DNA of 32,181 bases, taken from assembly GCA_013141325.1 (NCBI GenBank), contig JABFRE010000271.1:1-32181 (forward strand). Reading direction: 5' to 3'. A program made the position numbers and the translations under genes. Shown here in pieces: positions 17,699-25,566 of the stretch. Every line of letters starts with the position of its first letter. The stretch's first letter is position 1. This DNA comes from Novosphingobium sp. (GTDB lineage Bacteria > Pseudomonadota > Alphaproteobacteria > Sphingomonadales > Sphingomonadaceae). The notes below the pieces were generated by a model that did no database searches, was not told the DNA's origin, and worked only from the letters and a program-made list of their open reading frames with translations.

Positions 17699-18172
17699 AT
17701 GCTGGCAATCGTCTGGCACAGCCGGACCGGCGCCGCGCAGGCCATGGCCCGCGCGGCGCAGTCGGGCGCGGGCGCTGCGGCTGAACTGGTCGCGGCCGAT
17801 TGCGTGACCGCGGATCTGCTGCTGGCAGCGCAGGGCTATTTGTTCGTCTGTCCCGAAAATCTGGGGACGATGAGCGGCGCGATGAAAGAGATGTTCGATC
17901 GCTGCTATTACCCGCTGCTGGGCCGGATCGAAGGGCGGCCCTATGCGACACTGATCGCGGCCGGGTCCGACGGCCACGGTGCGCAGTCGCAGATAGACCG
18001 AATCGTGACCGGGTGGCGACTGCGCCGGGTGGCAGAGCCCTATATCGTCAATCTTGGCGCGCAGAGCCCCGCGGAAATTCTCACACCCAAAGTGGTTGGA
18101 GAAGCGGAATTGGCGCATTGCGGTTCGCTTGGCGCGGCCATGGCGGAAGGAATTGCGCTCGGCCTGTTCTGA
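17699..18172 (+). CDS. Flavodoxin-like / NADPH-dependent FMN reductase-like protein
   Basis: This small cytoplasmic protein of 157 residues starts with a beta strand and a phosphate-binding loop, MLAIVWHSRTGAAQAMA, as in flavodoxins. A later PENLGTMSGAMKEMFDRCYYPL matches the FMN-contact region of flavodoxin-like oxidoreductases, and TLIAAGSDGHGAQSQIDRI follows. It probably binds FMN and carries or transfers electrons. The ORF track begins 24 codons upstream inside the previous gene; the ATG at 17699 is the natural start. Partner reductases are not adjacent. Confidence 0.8.
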   Translation: MLAIVWHSRTGAAQAMARAAQSGAGAAAELVAADCVTADLLLAAQGYLFVCPENLGTMSGAMKEMFDRCYYPLLGRIEGRPYATLIAAGSDGHGAQSQIDRIVTGWRLRRVAEPYIVNLGAQSPAEILTPKVVGEAELAHCGSLGAAMAEGIALGLF

Positions 18173-18277
18173 AGAATGATCCGTAACAGATCAATCCGGT
18201 ACGACAGGACTCGACTAACCCGTTGAATTGATGCCACAGACAATTGACCGGTTTGATGCGACTTCGGGGAGATAGTC

Positions 18278-19033
18278 ATCGGCAACGCGGATGCCACTGC
18301 TGGCGGCGCCGAAGAAGCGATCCTCTCGCTTGTCTTCGCCAAGGGCGCGCGCCCCGATGCGGCGGCTGTCGCAGCGGTCGGGCAAGGGTTTGCCCTGCCA
18401 GGGGCCTATGCCGTCAGTCACAGCCCGGATCCGTCCGAGGGCTGGCTTGAACTGTTGTCCAGCGGACTGACGTTCGATTGTGGCGGGCTGACGCCAGCCC
18501 CGGCAGGCTTGCTGCCGCCGCGCGGCGCCTTGCTGGGGCTCGATGCTGCGCCGATGGGGGAGGCGATCTGGCTGGCGCCGGGCCCGCACATTGCCGCGGG
18601 CCGGGGGCTGCTGCCGATCGTGCGGGTGCTTGCGGCGATCGGGTCGCGCCTCGCTACCCTGCCCGAGCTCAAGGCGGTGTGCTGGCAGCCGGCCGGCAGC
18701 TGGATGGAACCGGGCTACTTTCGCCGTGTCGTCCAGGACTGGCTGGATGGCGGCGCGTTCCCGGCACTGGGGCTGACCTCGCTGCGGCGTGAGAGCAACG
18801 GGGCGATGGTCTCGCTGGGGCTGGGGCTGCTGATCGGGCAGGAGCTGCGGTTCGAACCCGAACGCGCCTTGCCTGCGGCAGCGATTGCCCGGATCTCGGT
18901 CCGCCTGATCCATGAGCTGATCGAGAGTGGCCCGCTGCTGGACACGCGGGAGTTCGAAGGCCCCAATGGAGAGGCGCTGCTGGCCGTGCCGGTACGCGAT
19001 GGACAGCAGCTGCGGGTGATGGTGCGCAAGTGA
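18278..19033 (+). CDS. Conserved-looking protein of unknown function; start codon unclear
   Basis: I do not recognise the family. The frame opens at 18257 after a TGA and reads well-formed protein from about 18278 (IGNADATAGGAEEAILSLVF...) to the TGA at 19031-19033. No ATG, GTG or TTG occurs in frame until the TTG at 18455, which would cut off some 59 plausible residues. GGGGAG at 18266-18271 lies seven bases before an ATC at 18278, so a rare ATC start, a lost start codon or a sequence error are the options. A conservative annotation would be 18455-19033. The product is soluble, alpha/beta, about 251 residues, with no signal or membrane segment. The nuclease gene follows 24 bases later, suggesting an operon. 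Confidence 0.65.
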   Translation: MGNADATAGGAEEAILSLVFAKGARPDAAAVAAVGQGFALPGAYAVSHSPDPSEGWLELLSSGLTFDCGGLTPAPAGLLPPRGALLGLDAAPMGEAIWLAPGPHIAAGRGLLPIVRVLAAIGSRLATLPELKAVCWQPAGSWMEPGYFRRVVQDWLDGGAFPALGLTSLRRESNGAMVSLGLGLLIGQELRFEPERALPAAAIARISVRLIHELIESGPLLDTREFEGPNGEALLAVPVRDGQQLRVMVRK

Positions 19034-19057
19034 GCGGCACGGGGCGGGAGGTGCGGC

Positions 19058-19609
19058 GTGGGTGATCTGACCGGCGCGGGCCACTGCCTGCGTCTGCCGC
19101 CACGCCAGCGCATCGCCTTTCGCGCGGTCAACCGCCGCGAGGCGCCCGACTATGATCCCGCGCTGCAACGCCACCACATCCTGCCCCGCCAGCTGATGTC
19201 GCGCCCGTGCTTTGCGCCGCTGCTCTCGGCGCTGGGGAGCGACCGGCTGGGGTTCGAGGACTTCCGCCGCAACGGCCTGCTGCTGCCGGCGAACGACGAT
19301 GCGGCGGTACGGATCGGCTTGCCGCTGCACCGCGGCCCGCACCGCAGCTACAACGAGATGGTGATCGAGCGGGTCGGCCAGATCGAACATGGGTGGTCAT
19401 CCACCCGGCTGCGCGCGCCCGAAGTCGCGCTGAGCGAAGCCTATGACCGGCTCGAGCTGCTGCAGCGTGCGCTGCGCCGCCGCCTGCTCGATCAACATCG
19501 CCGGCTGCGGCTCAACCGCCGCGATCCGCTGGGGACAGGGATCGACTTTGCCGAGCTTGACGCGATGGCCGCGCTGCTGTGGCCGGCGACCGAATTGATC
19601 GACGCCTAG
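19058..19609 (+). CDS. AHH/HNH-type nuclease domain protein
   Basis: The 183-residue protein has the arrangement of the AHH branch of the HNH/endonuclease VII superfamily. RHHILPRQL (His39-His40) holds the catalytic histidine, FEDFRRNGLLLPAN carries the conserved Asn, and LPLHRGPHRSYNEMV carries the metal-binding histidines (His91, His95). Proteins of this family are often toxin tips, but this one is short, stands alone and has no secretion signal, so a housekeeping or defence nuclease is equally possible. The start is a GTG at 19058, supported by GGGAGG (19046-19051) six bases upstream. Its TAG stop shares a CTAG palindrome with the stop of the convergent oxidoreductase gene. Confidence 0.78.
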   Translation: MGDLTGAGHCLRLPPRQRIAFRAVNRREAPDYDPALQRHHILPRQLMSRPCFAPLLSALGSDRLGFEDFRRNGLLLPANDDAAVRIGLPLHRGPHRSYNEMVIERVGQIEHGWSSTRLRAPEVALSEAYDRLELLQRALRRRLLDQHRRLRLNRRDPLGTGIDFAELDAMAALLWPATELIDA

Positions 19610-20586
19610 GCCAGCGTCAGCCGCGCCTTGGCGGCCAGCTCGATGCGCGCCTGATCGTATTCGGCCTCCAGCCGGTCCACCCGCTGCTCCACGCTCTCCA
19701 CCGCGGTGACCGCGCCGATCCCCTGGCCCGAACCCCAGATGTCCTTCCAGGCCTTGGCATCGGTGTTGCCGCCCGATCCGAAATTCATCTGGGTGGGATC
19801 GCTCACCGGCAGGTTGTCGGGATCGAGCCCTGCCGCAACGATAGACGGGCGCAGATAGTTTCCGTGGACCCCGGTGAACAAGTTGGAATAGACGATGTCG
19901 CCGGCCGACCCGGCAACGATGGCGTCCTTGTAGGCCTGCTGGGCGTTGGCCTCGGTCGTGGCGATCCACGGTGAGCCGATATAGGCAAAGTCCGCGCCCA
20001 TCGCCTGCGCCGCCAGGATCGAACGGCCGCAGGCGATCGAGCCGGACAGGGCGACCAGCCCGCTGAACCAGCCGCGGATTTCCTGCATCAAGGCGAAGGG
20101 GGAGAGCGTTCCGGCATGACCGCCGGCTCCGGCCGCGACCGGGATCAGCCCGTCGGCGCCCTTTTCGATCGCCTTGTGGGCAAACCGGTCGTTGATCACG
20201 TCGTGCAGCACGATCCCGCCCCACTTGTGGACTGCCTGGTTGATGTCCTCGCGCGCGCCGAGCGAGGTAATCGTCATCGGCACCTGCCACTTGGCGCAGA
20301 CCTCCATGTCCTCTTCCAGCCGGTTGTTTGACTTGTGGACGATCTGGTTGACCGCATAGGGCGCCGCTGGCCGATCCGGGTTGGCGCGGTTGTGGGCCGC
20401 CAGCTCCTCGGTGATCTGGTGCAGCCACTCGTCGAGCACGCCCGAGGGCCGCGCGTTGAGCGCCGGAAAGCTGCCGATCACCCCGGCCTTGCACTGCGCG
20501 ATCACCAGTTCGGGACCAGAGATGATGAACAACGGTGAGCCGATGACGGGCAGGCGAAGGCGGTCGAACGGGGCGGGAAGCGGCAT
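19606..20586 (-). CDS. Nitronate monooxygenase / NAD(P)H-dependent flavin oxidoreductase family protein
   Basis: This is a TIM-barrel FMN enzyme of about 326 residues. Family signs are RLPVIGSPLFIISGPELVIAQ at the N-terminus, the FMN-phosphate loop GLIPVAAGAGGHAG with the conserved His, and SGSIACGRSILAAQAMGADFAYIGSPW. Members oxidise alkyl nitronates or act as quinone reductases; the substrate here is unknown. The ORF track begins at 20634, but MPLPAPFDRLRLP at 20586 is the natural N-terminus and GAGGA lies upstream, 12 bases away. The gene is convergent with the nuclease gene, overlapping it by four bases. Confidence 0.9.
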   Translation of the reverse strand: MPLPAPFDRLRLPVIGSPLFIISGPELVIAQCKAGVIGSFPALNARPSGVLDEWLHQITEELAAHNRANPDRPAAPYAVNQIVHKSNNRLEEDMEVCAKWQVPMTITSLGAREDINQAVHKWGGIVLHDVINDRFAHKAIEKGADGLIPVAAGAGGHAGTLSPFALMQEIRGWFSGLVALSGSIACGRSILAAQAMGADFAYIGSPWIATTEANAQQAYKDAIVAGSAGDIVYSNLFTGVHGNYLRPSIVAAGLDPDNLPVSDPTQMNFGSGGNTDAKAWKDIWGSGQGIGAVTAVESVEQRVDRLEAEYDQARIELAAKARLTLA

Positions 20587-20656
20587 CGCTGGGCGTATCC
20601 TCTCGTGGCGTTCGGGTTTTCTTATGAGACGCAATCAGCGCTGTCGAGGGTCTTGG

Positions 20657-20683
20657 AAGTTCACAAAGTTCACAGGGTTCACA
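20657..20683. repeat. Three tandem 9-bp repeats (AAGTTCACA type)
   Basis: Units AAGTTCACA, AAGTTCACA and GGGTTCACA follow one another without gaps. Similar TTCACA arrays occur between genes in sphingomonads, to my recollection. The function is unknown. Confidence 0.7.
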
Positions 20684-20910
20684 GCAGCAGAAAAATCCCA
20701 GGGGGCCGGGCGGCGCCTCCGCCCATTTCGGCCTGGTCGCGGGGCGGCGAAGGCGACTGCGCGGCGATCGGAGCCAGGAAGAAAATGGCCATGAAATCCA
20801 CCCTGGCGCCTGCGCGCCGTGCAGGAAAATTGCCCGGCGCGGCAGCGCGCGCGACTGCCGTTGGCGGCAGTCCAGTCCTTTCCCTATCCGTTCGCTTTCC
20901 ACTCCCGATC

Positions 20911-20964
20911 GTGTCGAGCGAAGGCGAGATACGCTGCGCACTGTGTCTCGACTTCGCTCGACAC
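20911..20964. repeat. Long inverted repeat, REP-like hairpin
   Basis: A 22-base arm (20911-20932) and its complement (20943-20964) differ at two positions and enclose a 10-base loop. The arm core is CGAGCGAAG..CGAGA; the right arm reads GTGTCTCGACTTCGCTCGAC. This core is familiar as a dispersed palindromic repeat in sphingomonads. It ends 28 bases before the MOSC gene and would fold strongly in RNA. Confidence 0.75.
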
Positions 20965-20992
20965 CAGCGAGCCACAGTGGTTAGGTGCCCCC

Positions 20993-21535
20993 ATGAGCCC
21001 CACCATCATCGGCCTTGCCCGCGATGCGGAACACCGCTTTTCCAAGGCGCCCTGCGCCAGTATCACCCTGCTGCCCGGCCTGGGGGTGGACGGCGATGCC
21101 CACGCCGGTCGCACGGTCCAGCACCTCTCGCGCATGGCCAAGGACCCCAGCGTCGCCAACCTGCGCCAGGTCCACCTGATCCACGCCGAACTGTTCGAGG
21201 AACTGGCCGTCAAGGGCTTTGCGGTCGCGCCCGGTCAACTGGGTGAGAATATCACCACCCGCGGGCTCGACCTGCTGGGCCTCTCCGCCGGCACCCGCCT
21301 GCGGCTGGGGGCCGAGGCGGTGATCGAGATCACCGGCCTGCGCAACCCCTGCAAACAGATCGACGGTGTCGCCAAAGGCCTGATGGCCGCGACGCTGGAC
21401 ACGGCGGAAGACGGATCGTTGGTCCGCAAATGCGGGGTGATGGCGACGGTAGTGACCGGCGGGGCAGTGCATGTCGGCGACGGGATCGTGCTGGAGAGCG
21501 TGCCGCTGGTGTTTGAGGTGTTGGGGGTGGTTTAA
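20993..21535 (+). CDS. MOSC domain-containing protein
   Basis: The 180-residue protein is a stand-alone MOSC domain (molybdenum cofactor sulfurase C-terminal type). Family signs are the N-terminal GLGVDGDAHAGRTVQH, the central GQLGENITTRGLDL (about 81-94), and RNPCKQID with the conserved Cys120. Such proteins handle sulfur for or bind molybdenum cofactor; no partner enzyme is adjacent. The ORF track extends upstream to 20819 through the repeat, but the ATG at 20993 is the family start. The SDR-DoxX gene begins three bases after its stop, so the two are probably in one operon. Confidence 0.9.
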   Translation: MSPTIIGLARDAEHRFSKAPCASITLLPGLGVDGDAHAGRTVQHLSRMAKDPSVANLRQVHLIHAELFEELAVKGFAVAPGQLGENITTRGLDLLGLSAGTRLRLGAEAVIEITGLRNPCKQIDGVAKGLMAATLDTAEDGSLVRKCGVMATVVTGGAVHVGDGIVLESVPLVFEVLGVV

Positions 21536-21537
21536 TT

Positions 21538-22821
21538 ATGATGCGGGTGCTCGTCCTTGGGGCTGGCGGCTTCATCGGCCGCCATATCGTTACCCGCCTG
21601 CTCGCTGAAGGGCACGCCGTCACCGGGACGGCGCGCAGCATTGCCGGGTTGGAGGCGGCGATGCCGGGCGCGCGGTTTGTCCAGATCGACCTCGCCAAAG
21701 CGGTAGAACCCGAACACTGGCACGGACTGCTGAATGGGATCGATGTGGTGGTCAACGCCGCTGGTGTGCTGCGCGGGCCAGAAATGGAAGCAATCCATGT
21801 CGCCATGCCCGGTGCGCTCATTGCTGCAGCGTCAAGCGTCGGCCTGCAGCGCGTAATACTCGTTTCCGCCATCAGTGCGCGGGCGGATGTGCCGACTGAC
21901 TATGCCCAAAGCAAACTGCGCGGCGAACAAGTGCTGCGCGCATCGGGTTTGGCCTGGACGATCCTGCGACCGTCGCTGGTCTATGCCGAGGGCAGCTATG
22001 GCGGTACCTCGCTGTTGCGCGGGCTGGCTGCACTTCCATTTGCGGTCCCGGTGCCCGCGGGAGAGGGATATGAATTTTCGCCGATCCACGTCGATGATCT
22101 GGCTGAAACCGTGGCGCGGGTCACGGCGGGCCCGGGCTTTGCCGGACAAACACTTGAGCCTTGCGGTCCCGAAACCCTGTCGCACCGCGAAATCCTCAAG
22201 CGCTATCGGGCCTGGCTGGGATTTGGCCGGACCCGGTATCTCGCGCTGCCCCTGCCGCTCATGCAAGTGATCGCCAGACTTGGCGATCTTTGGCGCGAAG
22301 GACCAGTCTCATCGGTCAGCCTGAATCAGTTGATCGCTGGCAACGCTGGCGATGGCGCAGCATTCTCCAGTGCTGTCGGCACCAGTCCACGCAGCATGGC
22401 CAACGCGCTGCGCGACCAACCGGCGCAAGTGCAGGATCGCTGGCACGCGCGGCTCTATTTCTTGGCGCCGACCATTCGCTGTGTGCTTGCGCTGTTGTGG
22501 CTGGTGTCGGCCTGGCTTGGGCTGACGCAGGGCGCGGAGCAGACCCATGATGTGGTGCGATCGCTCGCCTTGCCTTCTGGTTTCGAAGATCCGCTGCGGA
22601 TCGGAGCCAGCCTGGCCGATGCCGGACTGGCCGCGCTGGTGCTGTTCAACCGCAAAGGCCGATGGGCGACCTGGGCGCAACTGGCGGTGATCGGCGGGTA
22701 CACGGCGGTGATCGGGTGGGCGCTTCCGGGGCTGTGGCTCGATCCGCTGGGGCCATTGCTGAAGAACCTTCCGATCCTGGCCCTGGTGCTGGTTCACGGT
22801 GCCATTGCGGATTCGCGATGA
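21538..22821 (+). CDS. NAD(P)-binding SDR/epimerase fused to DoxX-like membrane domain
   Basis: The N-terminal 290 residues are an extended-type short-chain dehydrogenase: nucleotide loop GAGGFIGRH (residues 9-17), NAAGVL, and Tyr-x3-Lys in DYAQSKLRGE. The C-terminal 130 residues hold four hydrophobic helices and resemble the DoxX-like domain found fused to such SDRs. The product would be a membrane-anchored NAD(P)-dependent enzyme with unknown substrate. ATGs at 21538 and 21541 are both possible; GGGGGTGG seven bases before 21538 favours the first. Its stop overlaps the start of the DUF2269-like gene (ATGA), so the two are translationally coupled. Confidence 0.88.
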   Translation: MMRVLVLGAGGFIGRHIVTRLLAEGHAVTGTARSIAGLEAAMPGARFVQIDLAKAVEPEHWHGLLNGIDVVVNAAGVLRGPEMEAIHVAMPGALIAAASSVGLQRVILVSAISARADVPTDYAQSKLRGEQVLRASGLAWTILRPSLVYAEGSYGGTSLLRGLAALPFAVPVPAGEGYEFSPIHVDDLAETVARVTAGPGFAGQTLEPCGPETLSHREILKRYRAWLGFGRTRYLALPLPLMQVIARLGDLWREGPVSSVSLNQLIAGNAGDGAAFSSAVGTSPRSMANALRDQPAQVQDRWHARLYFLAPTIRCVLALLWLVSAWLGLTQGAEQTHDVVRSLALPSGFEDPLRIGASLADAGLAALVLFNRKGRWATWAQLAVIGGYTAVIGWALPGLWLDPLGPLLKNLPILALVLVHGAIADSR

Positions 22822-23294
22822 TGGAACCCTATTTCCTCCTCAAATGGGCCCATGTGCTGTCCAGCACGGTGCTGTTCGGGTTTGGTGCGGGTACTGCGTG
22901 GTACTTCTGGAACGCACATCTGTCGGGCGATGCCGGTACCATAGCCAAGGTCGGGCGGATGGTCGTGCGAGCAGACTGGATATTCACCGGAGGCAGCGGA
23001 ATTCTGCAACCGATCAGCGGTGTGCTGCTGGCGCGCGTAGCGGGCTATTCTCTGACGGAAAGCTGGCTGGTAGCGGCCTACGCCCTTTACGCCTTGGCTT
23101 TTGCGTGTTGGGCCCCGGTGGTGTGGCTGCAAATCCGCGCAACCGAATTGGCCGAGCAGGCGGCAGAACTGGGTTCGCCGCTGGGACTGGACTATCGCAG
23201 GGTGATCCGCTGGTGGTTTGCATTGGGATGGCCGGCTTTCGCAGGATTGACGGCTACGTTTTGGCTGATGATCGCGCGTCCGCAGTTGTGGTGA
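22818..23294 (+). CDS. DUF2269 family integral membrane protein
   Basis: This 158-residue protein has four hydrophobic helices, starting MMEPYFLLKWAHVLSSTVLFGFG. WAHVLSSTVLFG with a helix-1 histidine and a later RADWIFTGGSGILQPISG match DUF2269 proteins, which are of unknown function. It overlaps the SDR-DoxX gene by four bases; these two families are commonly adjacent, which suggests a shared membrane complex (inference). The next codon is also ATG (22821). Its TGA stop abuts the stop of the convergent Fe-ADH gene in a TGATCA palindrome. Confidence 0.85.
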   Translation: MMEPYFLLKWAHVLSSTVLFGFGAGTAWYFWNAHLSGDAGTIAKVGRMVVRADWIFTGGSGILQPISGVLLARVAGYSLTESWLVAAYALYALAFACWAPVVWLQIRATELAEQAAELGSPLGLDYRRVIRWWFALGWPAFAGLTATFWLMIARPQLW

Positions 23295-24449
23295 TCAGTG
23301 GGCCCAAGCCGCCAGGTACAACCCTACAATCTCCTCCAACCCCGGCACCCGCGGGTTGTTCCCGGGCGAGCCGCTCGCCAGCGCCTGCTCGGCCATGAGC
23401 GGCAGCAGTTCGTCCCAGCGTGCCTTGTCGATGCCGTAGGCGGCGGGGGAGGGGACGGCCAGGTCCGCGTTGATCTGGTGGAGAGCTTCGATCAGACGGC
23501 CGACGGCGCTCTGGTCGCTCTCGGCCGCGTCGGCCACGCCCATTGCGCGGGCGCAGTCGGCGTAGCGGGGCAGGGCGGCGGGGGCGCTCCATTGGGTTAC
23601 CACCGGCATCAGCATCGCATTGCTCAACCCGTGGCTGACATGGAAGTGTGCCCCGATCGGCCGGCTCATCCCGTGGACCAGCGCCACCGAGCTGTTGGAA
23701 AAGGCAATCCCGCCCTGCAGCGCGCCCAGCATCAGCGCCTCGCGCGCCGCGCGGTTGCCGGGGTCCTGGCAGGCCAGCGGCAGGTTGGGCCAGATCAGCC
23801 GCATCGCATTGAGCGCCATCGAATCCGCGAAGGGGTTGGCTTGCTTCGAGACATAGGCCTCGACCGCGTGGACCAGGCTGTCGATCCCGGTATCGGCGGT
23901 CAGGCGCGCGGGCTTGGTCAGGGTCAGCTCGTAATCGACCAGCGCGAAGCTGGGCAGGTAGGCCAGCCCGGCGCACAGCATCTTCTCGTCGGTGTCCGCG
24001 TCGGTGATGACGGTGAAGCGGGTGGCCTCCGATCCGGTCCCGGCGGTGGTCGGGATGGCGACGATTGGCAGCGCCGGTGCGTCTTCCTGATGCGGGGCCT
24101 TCAGATCGGCGATGCGGCGGGTGCCCTTGACCGCAATCATCTTGGCGCTGTCGATCGGGCTGCCACCGCCCAGCCCGATCACGCAATCGTGATCTCCCTC
24201 CGCGAGAAAGGCGCAGCCCTCCTCAACCGAGGCCACGGTGGGATCGGGCACCACCCCGGTAAAGGCGCGCGCGGCAATGCCGGCCTTCGCCAGCAAGTCC
24301 TGAACCCGCGCCAGCAGGCCCGAACTTTCGATCCAGCTATCGGTGACGATCAGCGGGCGCGTCAGGCCGTTCTGGGCGAGGACCGCGGGCAGCTCGGCCA
24401 GAACGCCGCCGCCGATGCGGATGGTGCGAGGCAGATGGATGGAGGCCAT
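23295..24449 (-). CDS. Iron-containing alcohol dehydrogenase
   Basis: This is a group III (Fe-dependent) NAD(P)-linked alcohol dehydrogenase of 384 residues. It shows the nucleotide motif GLGGGSPIDSAK (92-103), PTTAGTGSEAT, and the four expected metal ligands Asp190, His194 (GIDSLVHAVEAY), His259 (LVHGMSRP) and His273 (HVSHG). The ORF track extends upstream to 24770 through the neighbouring gene. The ATG at 24449 lies two bases after the stop of the amidohydrolase gene, so they form an operon. The substrate may be an alcohol or hydroxy acid made in the same degradative pathway; nothing here fixes it. Confidence 0.92.
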   Translation of the reverse strand: MASIHLPRTIRIGGGVLAELPAVLAQNGLTRPLIVTDSWIESSGLLARVQDLLAKAGIAARAFTGVVPDPTVASVEEGCAFLAEGDHDCVIGLGGGSPIDSAKMIAVKGTRRIADLKAPHQEDAPALPIVAIPTTAGTGSEATRFTVITDADTDEKMLCAGLAYLPSFALVDYELTLTKPARLTADTGIDSLVHAVEAYVSKQANPFADSMALNAMRLIWPNLPLACQDPGNRAAREALMLGALQGGIAFSNSSVALVHGMSRPIGAHFHVSHGLSNAMLMPVVTQWSAPAALPRYADCARAMGVADAAESDQSAVGRLIEALHQINADLAVPSPAAYGIDKARWDELLPLMAEQALASGSPGNNPRVPGLEEIVGLYLAAWAH

Positions 24450-24451
24450 GG

Positions 24452-25492
24452 CTAGGGCAGCAGGTGCTCCATCCCATAGAACCGCGCGGCGGTTCCGGCG
24501 TAGAGCGCGCGCTTTTCGTCTGCCGAGGCGCCGTGGGTCAGGTGCTTGAAGGCGTTCCACAGGGTCGCATAGCTCGCGCCCCATTTGTCGACCGGATAGT
24601 TGCTTTCGAACATCGCGCGGGCCGGGCCGAAGGCTTCGATGCAGGTTTCTATATAGGGCCGCCACATCGCCGCCAGCGTCTCGGACGGGGTTTCCGCCGC
24701 CGGGCCGTGGTCCGGCATCCCCGCAAAGCTCATCGCCAGCCCGCCCAGCTTGACCGAGACGTTCGAACACTGGCCGATTGCCTTGATCTTCTCACGCCAG
24801 ATGTCGAAGCGCTCGTGCAGCTTGCCGTGATAGCTGCCCATGCCCAGCGGCGTGCCGCAGTGATCGAGGCAGATCGGCTGATCGGAGAAGGCGCGCGCAA
24901 GATCGAGCACGTCGTCGAGCTGCGGTTCGAGCAGCCAGGCATCGAAGGTCAGCCCGCGCTTGCCCAGCTCGGCAAAACCCTCGCGGAATGTGGCATCGCG
25001 GTAGAGCCCCTTGGGCGCGTGGAACGGCGGGCCCAGCACGTCGGGGTCCGCGTCCCAGGCAGCAGCGTGGCGGATGCCCTTGAAGCGCGGACTGGCAGCC
25101 ATCAGCGCGTCGAGCACGCCGCCCGCCTTGCTGCCCAGTGCGAGGTCGGCATGGCCGATAATCGCATCGCACAGGCGGATGGAGCCATAGAGCCCGCTGG
25201 CGCTCTGCGCGGCGACGCCGTTGACGTATTCAACCTCGCCAATCACCTTCAGCGCGTCGCTGGCCCCGGCGTTGTAGAAGGCGCCGCATTCCATGAACAC
25301 GGTGCCAATCACGTTGTGCCCGCTGGTGGCGTCGGCATGGATCTCGTTGAAGGTGTAATAGGGCGAAAGCGCGATCGAGGCGATGAAGGGGTGCAGCGGC
25401 TCGGGGAAGGCCCCCATCAGCGGGCGCAGGTCCCACAGGTGGTGGTGCGGGTCGATAATCGGCAGGTCGGGTTCGAGGATCGCTTCGCTCAT
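24452..25492 (-). CDS. Amidohydrolase family (amidohydrolase 2) metal-dependent hydrolase
   Basis: This TIM-barrel hydrolase of the amidohydrolase-2 family has 346 residues. The strand-1 metal motif is IIDPHHHLW (His16-18). Later active-site blocks are PICLDHCGTP and the terminal MFESNYPVDKWG with the catalytic Asp. Enzymes of this branch act on lactones or on ring-cleavage products (for example LigI and sulfomuconolactone hydrolase). A lactonase role in a catabolic pathway is therefore inferred. GGAGAGG eight bases upstream supports the start at 25492. It is the first gene of the leftward operon and divergent from the SDR operon, sharing an operator region. Confidence 0.9.
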   Translation of the reverse strand: MSEAILEPDLPIIDPHHHLWDLRPLMGAFPEPLHPFIASIALSPYYTFNEIHADATSGHNVIGTVFMECGAFYNAGASDALKVIGEVEYVNGVAAQSASGLYGSIRLCDAIIGHADLALGSKAGGVLDALMAASPRFKGIRHAAAWDADPDVLGPPFHAPKGLYRDATFREGFAELGKRGLTFDAWLLEPQLDDVLDLARAFSDQPICLDHCGTPLGMGSYHGKLHERFDIWREKIKAIGQCSNVSVKLGGLAMSFAGMPDHGPAAETPSETLAAMWRPYIETCIEAFGPARAMFESNYPVDKWGASYATLWNAFKHLTHGASADEKRALYAGTAARFYGMEHLLP

Positions 25493-25537
25493 GATGGGCC
25501 TCTCCTTGTGCGATGCAGCTTATGCCTGCCTTGGCGT

Positions 25538-25566
25538 TTGACAAGCGCGCTGTGCGGGCACATTAA
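25538..25566 (+). promoter_or_regulatory. Sigma-70-type promoter of the SDR-acyl-CoA dehydrogenase-ADH operon
   Basis: A perfect -35 TTGACA (25538-25543) is followed by exactly 17 bases and a -10 CATTAA (25561-25566). The start of transcription would be near 25573, about 22 bases before the SDR ATG. On the other strand TTGTCA (25539-25544) could serve as -35 for the divergent amidohydrolase operon. Confidence 0.65.

Larger units (their letters stand above)
20587..20992. other. Intergenic gap with repeat elements, no gene seen
   Basis: This 406-base gap contains no ORF with coding character; the ORFs listed here overlap one another in all frames. It holds three tandem 9-base units (20657-20683) and a long hairpin repeat (20911-20964), listed separately, plus the promoter regions of the flanking genes. 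Confidence 0.7.

Noticed and set aside
18215-19390. 391-residue minus-strand ORF
   Set aside because: Antisense to the unknown protein and the nuclease; rich in Gln/Arg/Pro with no domain. The plus frames have good ribosome binding and family motifs.
20635-20941. N-terminal part of the minus ORF 19397-20941 and plus ORFs 20605-21246 and 20381-20794
   Set aside because: They run through intergenic repeats and out of frame across the oxidoreductase or MOSC genes; no coding character.
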